Source: Candidatus Cloacimonadota bacterium
Lineage (GTDB): Bacteria > Cloacimonadota > Cloacimonadia > Cloacimonadales > TCS61
Reading direction: 5' to 3'
NCBI GenBank assembly: GCA_018654125.1
Contig: JABIME010000318.1
Span: 1-5,460, forward strand
DNA length: 5,460 nucleotides
Shown here: piece after piece, positions 1 to 5,460 of the stretch
How positions within the stretch are numbered: position 1 is the first letter of the stretch
Layout: each line of letters opens with the position of its first letter
Translations under genes and position numbers: made by a program
The notes under the pieces: generated by a model
What the model saw: only the letters and a program-made list of their open reading frames with translations
Databases searched by the model: none
Told to the model about the DNA's origin: nothing

Positions 1-737
1 AAATCATTTTTGAATTCTACAAAACCACCTGGATACAAATTACTAATGATATCTACTGACTTCTCTTCATTCATCAATTTATTAATTATTTCACCAATAA
101 TTAGTTCACTATCCTTATTAGACATCAGAAAGAGCACAATTGCATAAGATATTGTTGAGGAACGATATTCCGGTTCAATATTCTGCTTTGACCATTGTTC
201 ATTAGACACAATAAGAATTTGTTCTATATCATTATCTAATCCTGTTCCGATCCAGTTTTTTATTCGTGCAATTTTCTTTTTCTGTGGTAAAACATAACAA
301 GAATCAGCAACATTTAAGAATTCAAAGTATTCCGATAATCCTTCATTAATCCATTTCGGAGGGCTCTTGAAATTGGAACGTAATAAATAATGATTAAACT
401 CATGATTAAATGTTTTAAGCATTCTATCGTTATCGAAAAGAACTATCTCTTGCTTTGAGATAGAAAAATATCCATTATTGGATCTTGCATTTGAATTTAA
501 TTCCTGATGAGATTTATATTTATCGAAAGAAGAAAAAACTCTTAGATCAATTTTGGATATTGTAATTGGGAAACCGATCTTTTTGTAGAAATCTACAATA
601 AACTGACTTCCTTTTTTCATTTTATTCTCAGTTTCTTGTGAAACTTTTCCCGAGATATAATTCATTGTAATCTCTTCCTGCGTAAAAGCTGAGATTACAA
701 TTCCAAAAACAAATAAAATAAAGATTAATTTCTTCAT
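1..737 (-). CDS. Secreted HEXXH zinc metallopeptidase, gluzincin/peptidase MA-like (C-terminus outside window)
   Basis: An open frame begins at ATG 737 and continues past position 1 without a stop, giving 245 complete codons. Residues 1-18 form a signal peptide: Met-Lys-Lys, a hydrophobic core (LIFILFVFGIVISA), then a polar FTQEE stretch. There is no obvious lipobox Cys, so the product is probably exported and soluble. The zinc-peptidase signature is HEFNH at residues 112-116, followed by PPKWINEGLSEYFE (126-139). In the gluzincin / peptidase MA-like group, the Glu of the EGxxxY motif (E132 here) is the third zinc ligand and the Glu of HEXXH is the catalytic base, so the visible active site looks complete. 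Residues 155-245 are mixed helical sequence with no motif I recognise. Substrate unknown; the organisation resembles DUF1570-type secreted peptidases. The start lies one base after the stop of the upstream methyltransferase gene, with only a weak AAAAGA ribosome-binding site, so translational coupling is likely. The family-level call is fairly secure; the exact family is not. Confidence 0.85.
   Translation of the reverse strand, partial: MKKLIFILFVFGIVISAFTQEEITMNYISGKVSQETENKMKKGSQFIVDFYKKIGFPITISKIDLRVFSSFDKYKSHQELNSNARSNNGYFSISKQEIVLFDNDRMLKTFNHEFNHYLLRSNFKSPPKWINEGLSEYFEFLNVADSCYVLPQKKKIARIKNWIGTGLDNDIEQILIVSNEQWSKQNIEPEYRSSTISYAIVLFLMSNKDSELIIGEIINKLMNEEKSVDIISNLYPGGFVEFKND
664..701 (-). 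repeat. Perfect 11-bp inverted repeat (mRNA hairpin) inside the peptidase gene
   Basis: ATTGTAATCTC at 664-674 is the exact reverse complement of GAGATTACAAT at 691-701, with a 16-base loop. In the minus-strand mRNA the hairpin begins 37 bases after the A of the start codon and covers the end of the signal-peptide coding region. Its 3' arm ends on the first two bases of an in-frame ATG (Met25, 665-663), and an AGGAAG-like Shine-Dalgarno sits at the edge of the loop. There is no U-run after it, so it is not a terminator. The repeat is plain in the sequence; any regulatory role is inference. Confidence 0.5.
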
Positions 738-738
738 A

Positions 739-1467
739 TTAATCTTTTCTACTGATATGAATTGCAGCAATACTAAGTATTAATCTTTTAAAAGTTACAT
801 CCGTAAAACCAGCTAATTGAAGAATATTAGCTAATTCACTTGCATTATAGAATCTTGGAATTGTCTTTGATAAATACAAATAACCATCCTGTGAACCGGA
901 TATTATGGTTCCAATTTTGCTTACAAAAAGCTTGATGAATAGGTGAAAGAGTGTTCTAATGAATCTGATAGTTGGTTGACTCGTTTCTAGATTCACAAAT
1001 CGTCCACCAGGTTTCAAGACACGATGATATTCAGAAAAACATTTTATCAGTGTATCTTTATTAAAATTGATATTACGTGTGGCAAAAGACATTGTTATCA
1101 AATCGATACTATTATCTTCAAATGGTAGATCTTTCACATCAGCAATTATGAAGTTAATATTCTTTGCTTCAGGTTTCTTCTTTGCTTCGTCCATCATTTC
1201 GGGTGATAGATCCACAGCAGATACATTTGTTCCATTAGGTGCTAGACGGCTTAGATAAGCTGCAGTTTCTCCAGTTCCCGTACACAGATCCACCCACTGT
1301 GTTCCACCATAAGAGGTAGCAATTTTTACTGCCTTTTTCCGCCAGATTATGTCAAAACCAAACGTTAAAATGTGATTGATCCGTTCGTATGTTGCGGGTA
1401 CTTTTGCAAAAACTCTCTTCACAAATGCTTTACTCGAATAAGTTGTTTCATCTAATTTATTTTTCAT
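739..1467 (-). CDS. menG: UbiE/MenG-type quinone C-methyltransferase (demethylmenaquinone methyltransferase)
   Basis: A class I SAM-dependent methyltransferase of 242 residues that should methylate demethylmenaquinol to menaquinol, the last step of menaquinone synthesis, using S-adenosylmethionine. SAM motif I is VDLCTGTGE (residues 59-67). The first UbiE family signature is recognisable but degenerate (YERIN at 27-31, Trp at 42), and the second matches fully (RVLKPGGRFVNLETS, 149-163). SFATRNI (127-133) corresponds to the conserved FGLRN-like segment, and the C-terminal part carries YLYLSKTIPRFY and the helix ending in AGF. Length is usual for the family. I chose ATG 1467 because AAAGG lies five bases upstream and the family's conserved N-terminus begins soon after. 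An in-frame TTG at 1524 would add 19 basic residues with no visible ribosome-binding site. Menaquinone is favoured over ubiquinone because the context looks anaerobic and low-GC, but the substrate is not read from the sequence. The downstream peptidase gene starts one base after the stop. Confidence 0.9.
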   Translation of the reverse strand: MKNKLDETTYSSKAFVKRVFAKVPATYERINHILTFGFDIIWRKKAVKIATSYGGTQWVDLCTGTGETAAYLSRLAPNGTNVSAVDLSPEMMDEAKKKPEAKNINFIIADVKDLPFEDNSIDLITMSFATRNINFNKDTLIKCFSEYHRVLKPGGRFVNLETSQPTIRFIRTLFHLFIKLFVSKIGTIISGSQDGYLYLSKTIPRFYNASELANILQLAGFTDVTFKRLILSIAAIHISRKD

Positions 1468-1472
1468 TTCTA

Positions 1473-1477
1473 CCTTT
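1473..1477 (-). promoter_or_regulatory. Shine-Dalgarno deciding the menG start
   Basis: On the minus strand AAAGG sits five bases before ATG 1467. It favours the 242-residue reading over an upstream TTG start at 1524, which lacks a comparable site. Confidence 0.6.
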
Positions 1478-1558
1478 AACTCTCTTTTTTTACAACTAAT
1501 TTTTAATTTGCTGTGATACGTCAATTAAAAGTGGAATGACAAATAACTACTTTAATTA

Positions 1559-2323
1559 TTACTTATACTTTTTCCCTAGTTCTTCAATTAATTCTTGATA
1601 TTTATTTATTGCTTTTGGCAATTTCACTTTTAAGTCATTCAACTCTTTTACAAATGATATATCCTCTATAAATGCTATTTCTTTTTTAGGAAGATCTCGG
1701 TAATAATAACGCATGCCAAAATCGAATTTATGTGATCTATATTTAATGTTCAGCATTGAAGCCAATCTGTTTAGAAGTCCATTGTAAATATTTATCGCAT
1801 CAATTGCATTCCCTCTTATAATTTGCTTTGCAATATCCATTTCCATAAATGGTAGAAGTGTACTCATTAATTTATATTGTTTTTTACATTTAGCTTCAAT
1901 CTCTTCTTCCGGTGTTGGAGTCGGATCGATCAGATTATTTTTATCAAACCAGATTATTGATTTACCGTGTCTATCAGACTCGGTAAATCTATTTTTTGCG
2001 GACTCCTTCTCGATAAGAAAATCCACGTAGAAGAATTCAGGTGATCTTTTGAGTTTATAAAAACATTGTGAATGACCGTGCCAGTTTGGTTCCGGCATTC
2101 TAAATTTATGGGAAATCCCATAGTTATCTTGTAGGAATTTTTCGGTTAGTTCAAAAATGTCTTCAACCTTTTCATCAGTTGTTATGAGTGCAAGATCAAG
2201 ATCAGAATATTTATCCAGATATCCAGTAGCTGCCGAACCACCTTCCCATGCTGCCAAAATGTTATCATTATTTATGTATAATTCTTTTAATTCATCAATA
2301 ATTTGCTTGTAAAAATCTGTCAT
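1559..2323 (-). CDS. Nucleotidyltransferase-fold protein of unknown substrate
   Basis: A 254-residue soluble protein with the polymerase-beta-type nucleotidyltransferase signature. GGSAATG at residues 28-34 is followed by SDLDLALI (40-47), giving the GGS-x(10)-DxD metal-binding pair D41 and D43. A third carboxylate is likely D101 in FFYVDFLIE. These are the residues needed for NTP and Mg2+ binding, so the enzyme appears intact. Residues about 140-250 are a helical C-terminal domain, as found in small-molecule nucleotidyltransferases such as aminoglycoside or lincosamide adenylyltransferases. That resemblance is only to the fold and general layout, and I cannot name a substrate or claim resistance. 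The start is well fixed by AAGGAG five bases upstream. The gene begins just 20 bases after the U-run of the terminator that ends the preceding operon, and its stop is 91 bases before menG. No toxin-antitoxin partner is visible: the protein is longer than MNT-type antitoxins and has no HEPN neighbour. Confidence 0.8.
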   Translation of the reverse strand: MTDFYKQIIDELKELYINNDNILAAWEGGSAATGYLDKYSDLDLALITTDEKVEDIFELTEKFLQDNYGISHKFRMPEPNWHGHSQCFYKLKRSPEFFYVDFLIEKESAKNRFTESDRHGKSIIWFDKNNLIDPTPTPEEEIEAKCKKQYKLMSTLLPFMEMDIAKQIIRGNAIDAINIYNGLLNRLASMLNIKYRSHKFDFGMRYYYRDLPKKEIAFIEDISFVKELNDLKVKLPKAINKYQELIEELGKKYK

Positions 2324-2328
2324 GTTTT

Positions 2329-2334
2329 CTCCTT
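2329..2334 (-). promoter_or_regulatory. Strong Shine-Dalgarno of the nucleotidyltransferase gene
   Basis: On the minus strand AAGGAG lies five bases before ATG 2323. It is one of the strongest ribosome-binding sites in the window and fixes the start. Confidence 0.7.
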
Positions 2335-2343
2335 CATCTTATC

Positions 2344-2382
2344 AAAAAAAAACCTTCAAGATCATTAATACCTTGAAGGTTT
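2344..2382 (-). terminator. Rho-independent terminator of the tldD-tldE operon
   Basis: AAACCTTCAAG (2350-2360) and CTTGAAGGTTT (2372-2382) form a perfect 11-bp stem with an 11-base loop. In the minus-strand transcript the stem is followed by an unbroken U-run (the A-run at 2344-2352 on the plus strand, nine bases, whose first part also pairs in the stem). It starts ten bases after the tldE stop codon, so it should end transcripts of the peptidase operon. The plus-strand side lacks a clean T-run, so it acts in one direction. The nucleotidyltransferase gene starts 20 bases further on. Confidence 0.88.
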
Positions 2383-2392
2383 CATTTAATAA

Positions 2393-3685
2393 TTACTTAC
2401 CGGAAACAGTAAGTCCATCGAATTTGATCCAAGGATAATTATGATACCCCGAGTTAATTCTCTCTTCAGATATCTGTTTAATATTCATCATCATTTCAAC
2501 TAAATTACCACTAACCATCGTTTCGGTTATCGGAAATTGTATTTCACCATCTTCTACATAATAGCTATTCTTAGCAACACCGCTAAAATCACCATTATCA
2601 CTTGGATTCCCACCACTAAACCGTTTTAAAACAATTCCTTTCTTAGTAGATTTAATGATCTCTTCTAGAGCAGTATCTCCACTTGCAATTTCCCAACATC
2701 CACCTTGATTAACTGCTCTATCTTTTCCGGTTTTCTTCGCACCGTAAAGTCCAAGCAGGAATGTATTTAAAATTCCGTCTTCAATAACTGTACTGTCTTG
2801 TGCTTCATAACCATCACCTGTTATGTAATAACTTGCTGCAATATCACTTGAAACTGGCTTTGAATGCAAATTAAAACTTGTGCTGGCGATCTGCTTTCCA
2901 AGCTTATCTTTAAAGACAGATGTATTTGTTATTAGAGAATAATCATATAAATAATTTGTTAGGGAACCAACAAAACTATCCAAACATTCCGGTGTTATGA
3001 TAACATCACCCACAAATTTTTCATGAATGTGTTTTGTATCTAATTGTTCAGAAGATTCTCCTAACAATTTATCAATGTTACCGCATTTACTAAATGGTGT
3101 ATCAAGGCTTTTAGAAACATGAGCAGCATAATTAAAAGAAGAAGTTTTCTTCCCATCTTTAGAGGTGAACATAACCACAAAACTGTAAATTCCTTTTGTT
3201 GTTTTGTAATCTACACCATTTGAATTTACAAAATAACTCTCGGTAGAAGTAAAATCAAAATTGATCTCTTCAATAATTGTTTTTGGATGCTCTTTCTTTG
3301 CAAAATCCATGAATTCTACGAGACGATCGTACATTTTATCCAGATCCGGCTTTATTGGTTCTTTATGGAATTCTTTAGCAGGTTGCATTTCAGCAATATC
3401 ATTAGCTTCATCCGGTTTAGAAGATATTGCCATATCGATAATTTGTTTTGCAGTTGCATCAATATTTTCTTTATCAAGTTTATTTAGAGAAATTGTTCCC
3501 TTTTTATCATCAACAATAGCTGTCAGACTCATATTCGTATCAAATGTTGTTCTAAACAGACTTATCTTACCAGAAGCAACATTTAACTCTTTCTTCTCCT
3601 TTTTAGTAAGGCTGCACTTAGTTTTTTGAGCTCCAGCTTTTAAAAGTGTTTCTTGAGCATATAATAGTATTTCTTTATTTTTCAT
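2393..3685 (-). CDS. tldE: TldE/PmbA-type subunit of the TldD/TldE metalloprotease
   Basis: A 430-residue protein of the PmbA/TldD family, the non-catalytic partner of TldD. In characterised TldD/TldE heterodimers only TldD carries the zinc site, and the pair degrades unfolded peptides and matures some modified peptides such as microcin B17. Here the middle region contains no HExxxH. The C-terminal region has the family-typical FSGGNPSDNGDFSG (356-369), then AKNSYYVEDGEI, PITETMVSGNL and a GLTVSGK end. The YDYS...NTSVFKD...GKQIAS run (247-268) and the GDGYEAQDSTVIEDGIL run are also typical of the PmbA C-terminal domain. Length is slightly below that of E. coli PmbA. No signal peptide, so cytoplasmic. 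The start is secured by GGAGGT seven bases upstream, inside the last codons of tldD. It begins one base after the tldD stop, which fits equal production of the two subunits. A terminator follows ten bases after the stop. Confidence 0.92.
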   Translation of the reverse strand: MKNKEILLYAQETLLKAGAQKTKCSLTKKEKKELNVASGKISLFRTTFDTNMSLTAIVDDKKGTISLNKLDKENIDATAKQIIDMAISSKPDEANDIAEMQPAKEFHKEPIKPDLDKMYDRLVEFMDFAKKEHPKTIIEEINFDFTSTESYFVNSNGVDYKTTKGIYSFVVMFTSKDGKKTSSFNYAAHVSKSLDTPFSKCGNIDKLLGESSEQLDTKHIHEKFVGDVIITPECLDSFVGSLTNYLYDYSLITNTSVFKDKLGKQIASTSFNLHSKPVSSDIAASYYITGDGYEAQDSTVIEDGILNTFLLGLYGAKKTGKDRAVNQGGCWEIASGDTALEEIIKSTKKGIVLKRFSGGNPSDNGDFSGVAKNSYYVEDGEIQFPITETMVSGNLVEMMMNIKQISEERINSGYHNYPWIKFDGLTVSGK

Positions 3686-3686
3686 G

Positions 3687-5066
3687 TTATTTACCTCCGA
3701 TATTCACTTTACATTTGATGGCAGGACCACCCATCCCAACCGGAATACCTTGCTTTTTCCCACACATACCACCGCAACTCCAAGCCATATCATCAGAGAT
3801 CATTGTAATAGTTTTTAGCATATCAAAAGCAACTCCACTAATTGTTGTATCCTTTATGGCTTTGCCAAGTTTACCATTCTTGATCTCATATCCCATAACA
3901 ACTCCGAACATGAATTCACTGGTAGAATCAGCCTCTCCATTTGAAGACTTCATTAGATAATAACCGTTATCAATTGAAGCGATCATATCTTCTAATTTGC
4001 TTTTTCCGGGAAGAATTGCAGTATTTCTCATTCGTACGAGTGGCTCATCATAAAATCCGTAAGCCCTTGCGTTTCCAGTAACTTCATGATCAAAATGCAA
4101 TGCAGTTTCCTTGTTATGCATAAATTTTTTCAGAACTCCATCTTCGATGATGATAGCATCTTCTGCTTTAGTTCCTTCATCATCTACATAAACTGGAACC
4201 GGACATTGTTCATCTAATGCAGTATGAGCAAAATCAACTAGTGTAACAAGATCACTAGCAACTTTAGCACCTAAATAATCTCCAGCAACAGAACCACCTT
4301 TAACAATATCTCCTTCGGTTGTATGCCCAATTGCTTCATGAGCAAGAATTCCAGCAAGATCAGCATCCATTATGCAATCATGCATTCCAGCTTCAGCATA
4401 CACTCCTTCCGATTTATTAATAAGATGCTCATATTGCTCTTTCAATTTCGGGAATAATACTTCAGGTTTATCAAATGTATCTTCGAATTGACCTAATCCA
4501 CCATAGACTTCATAAAGTTCAAATGGTTGATCATCATTCATAACTGTCATTACTACATACAAAATTGTTCTTGGTGTCATGGAATAGCTTTCGGCTCCAT
4601 CAGATGTGAAAAGTTTCTTTTCCATATCAAGATTACTAATAACAATAGTACGGGAAGAGAGCTTTGGAAATTCTTTAATTATATGAGTATCCATAATATT
4701 CAAGAAATCAATCATTTCCTTCTGTGATTTTCTAGGTTTTGCAGTTGAGAAATCCTTGCTATCAATTGCATTTGTTTTTGGAAGCTCAGCTTTTTCTAAA
4801 TTCTCCCTTGTACTCAAGAAATTAGCATTTTCTGTAGCTGATGTTATTACTTTAATAATTGCATCATCAGAAGTATCTGCATTTGAAGCAAATCCCCAGG
4901 ATCCATCTTTATAAACTCTGGCAGAAATACCACTATTTGAAGAACGGTTGTTCCCCATCATATCTCCATTCACCATTGTTAATCGAATGTTTCTATTCTC
5001 CTGCATTCGGAGCTCAGTATATTCAGTGAAATACTCCTCAAATATCTTTAGATCTTTTTTTATCAT
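3687..5066 (-). CDS. tldD: TldD-type zinc metalloprotease, catalytic subunit
   Basis: A 459-residue cytoplasmic protein of the TldD/PmbA family, expected to form the active subunit of a TldD/TldE heterodimer that cleaves unfolded peptides held in its central cavity. The zinc-binding HExxxH motif is intact as HEAIGH at residues 243-248, followed by the conserved TTEGD. The Cys known as the additional zinc ligand in this family is present in GGMCGKKQG (C435), followed by the typical PVGMGGPAIK end. Other family segments are YKDGSWGFAS (52-61), SSNGEADSTSEFMFGV (374-389, equivalent to the glycine/substrate-binding strand) and VDDEGTKAEDAIIIEDGVL (294-312). All key residues expected of an active enzyme are seen. 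The start is fixed by AGGAG six bases before ATG 5066. It lies 27 bases after an AmpS/M29-like aminopeptidase gene and one base before tldE, so the three genes very likely form one transcript. Confidence 0.95.
   Translation of the reverse strand: MIKKDLKIFEEYFTEYTELRMQENRNIRLTMVNGDMMGNNRSSNSGISARVYKDGSWGFASNADTSDDAIIKVITSATENANFLSTRENLEKAELPKTNAIDSKDFSTAKPRKSQKEMIDFLNIMDTHIIKEFPKLSSRTIVISNLDMEKKLFTSDGAESYSMTPRTILYVVMTVMNDDQPFELYEVYGGLGQFEDTFDKPEVLFPKLKEQYEHLINKSEGVYAEAGMHDCIMDADLAGILAHEAIGHTTEGDIVKGGSVAGDYLGAKVASDLVTLVDFAHTALDEQCPVPVYVDDEGTKAEDAIIIEDGVLKKFMHNKETALHFDHEVTGNARAYGFYDEPLVRMRNTAILPGKSKLEDMIASIDNGYYLMKSSNGEADSTSEFMFGVVMGYEIKNGKLGKAIKDTTISGVAFDMLKTITMISDDMAWSCGGMCGKKQGIPVGMGGPAIKCKVNIGGK
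3693..3698 (-). promoter_or_regulatory. Shine-Dalgarno of tldE embedded in the tldD C-terminal codons
   Basis: The minus strand reads GGAGGT, coding for the final Gly-Gly of TldD, then AAA TAA C ATG. The same bases form a near-perfect ribosome-binding site seven bases before the tldE start. Ribosomes finishing tldD therefore stop on the start site of tldE, a layout for coupled translation of two subunits. Confidence 0.75.
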
Positions 5067-5072
5067 TTTTTT

Positions 5073-5077
5073 CTCCT
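5073..5077 (-). promoter_or_regulatory. Shine-Dalgarno of tldD
   Basis: AGGAG on the minus strand lies six bases before ATG 5066, within the 27-base gap after the aminopeptidase stop codon. It fixes the tldD start. The gap is too short for an obvious separate promoter or terminator, supporting cotranscription. Confidence 0.7.
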
Positions 5078-5093
5078 ATATTCTCAATTAATT

Positions 5094-5460
5094 TTACTTG
5101 GATTCCCATTCATCTAAAGGAATATTCAATTCTTCTGTCCCCTGCACTACAAATCTTCCATCACGAATAATATCGATATTCTCATCATCTTTTGTGATAG
5201 CTGTGATGAAATCTAGATCATCATACGGGAGCGTGATATCTGTATGACAATTTGTATAAGCTTTTGATGCATCCTCTTTTCGTAGAATGCTTCTCTCATT
5301 ATCTCTTGCAGTGATTTCTTTATTGTCTATCGGATTAAATACTGCAGAATCTTCTTCCCAACTAAAACAAGTGTCACCAATTGCGAAGTGAGGTCCCATT
5401 TTTTCTACGATTAGTACCGGCATAATTGATAAAATATCAAATTTTTGTGCCATTATATAC
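5094..5460 (-). CDS. C-terminal part of an AmpS/M29-like aminopeptidase (N-terminus outside window)
   Basis: The frame stays open beyond the ATG at 5453 to the window edge (TAT ATA codons precede it), so that Met is most likely internal and the gene starts outside the window. About 121 residues are visible. Counting from the Met at 5453, IVEKMGPHFAIGDTCFSWEED has a conserved-looking His at 22, and NCHTDITLPYDDL carries an H-x-D pair at 70 and 72. M29 aminopeptidases use His and Asp residues in this C-terminal region to bind two metal ions, and I recognise this GPHFAIGDTC...HTDI pattern from AmpS-like aminopeptidases of anaerobic bacteria. That recognition is from memory, and the fragment is too short to exclude another metallopeptidase family. 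The enzyme would release N-terminal amino acids from peptides in the cytoplasm. It is followed 27 bases later by tldD, with no terminator between, suggesting a joint peptide-degradation operon. Confidence 0.6.
   Translation of the reverse strand, partial: YIMAQKFDILSIMPVLIVEKMGPHFAIGDTCFSWEEDSAVFNPIDNKEITARDNERSILRKEDASKAYTNCHTDITLPYDDLDFITAITKDDENIDIIRDGRFVVQGTEELNIPLDEWESK

Noticed and set aside
443..463. 7-bp inverted repeat (CTATCTC / GAGATAG) in the peptidase gene
   Set aside because: It is short, lies in the middle of coding sequence, and is within what AT-rich DNA gives by chance.
1067..1258. Plus-strand open frame antisense to menG
   Set aside because: It lies wholly inside the strongly supported methyltransferase gene, has no ribosome-binding site of note, and its translation looks like a shadow with no motif.
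1468..1524. N-terminal extension of menG from a TTG at 1524
   Set aside because: There is no Shine-Dalgarno before the TTG, the added residues are not part of the family, and a good AAAGG site precedes ATG 1467.
1500..1530. Possible promoter for menG with TTGACG as -35
   Set aside because: TTGACG at 1524-1519 (minus strand) is a good -35 match, but no convincing -10 lies 16-18 bases downstream (only AATTAG-like sequence), so it was not annotated.
1559..2323. Reading the nucleotidyltransferase as a MNT-type antitoxin or a drug-resistance gene
   Set aside because: No HEPN-type partner gene lies beside it, it is longer than typical MNT antitoxins, and there is no mobile-element context. Only the fold-level assignment is supported.
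3261..3960. Three overlapping plus-strand open frames antisense to tldE and tldD
   Set aside because: They are Phe/Ile/Ser-rich shadows of two well-supported genes, overlap each other in different frames, and show no recognisable domain.
4527..4727. Plus-strand open frame antisense to tldD
   Set aside because: It is short, without motif, and explained by the codon pattern of tldD on the other strand.

Overview
The window is an AT-rich, gene-dense bacterial segment. Every supported gene is on the minus strand, so transcription runs from position 5460 towards position 1. Genes are packed with gaps of 1 to about 90 bases. Most starts have clear Shine-Dalgarno sequences (AGGAG, GGAGGT, AAGGAG, AAAGG), and there is one well-formed intrinsic terminator. 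Low GC, strong Shine-Dalgarno use and a menaquinone-type methyltransferase suggest a low-GC, probably anaerobic bacterium, for example a Clostridia-like, spirochaete-like or FCB-group candidate-phylum lineage. Strong Shine-Dalgarno use argues against typical Bacteroidetes. The sequence alone does not fix the taxon.

In transcription order, the right half (5460-2344) is a peptide-degradation operon. It starts with the C-terminal end of an AmpS/M29-like aminopeptidase, cut by the window edge. A complete TldD-type metalloprotease subunit follows 27 bases later with its HExxxH and C-terminal Cys intact. A complete TldE/PmbA-type partner starts one base after the tldD stop codon. An 11-bp hairpin followed by nine U residues ends the unit just after tldE.

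The left half (2323-1) holds a second run of genes. It contains a nucleotidyltransferase-fold protein of unknown substrate, a UbiE/MenG quinone methyltransferase, and the N-terminal two-thirds or so of a secreted HEXXH zinc peptidase. The peptidase starts one base after the menG stop codon and runs off the left edge of the window. It is a real gene with no stop in the window, and it accounts for positions 1-737.

No tRNA, rRNA, CRISPR array, insertion sequence or phage element was seen. No stretch over 300 bases lacks a gene; the longest gap between genes is 91 bases. Nothing here is convincing as a wholly undescribed system. The points most worth checking are the three-gene peptidase operon, the hairpin covering an internal start codon in the secreted peptidase gene, and the menG-peptidase junction.
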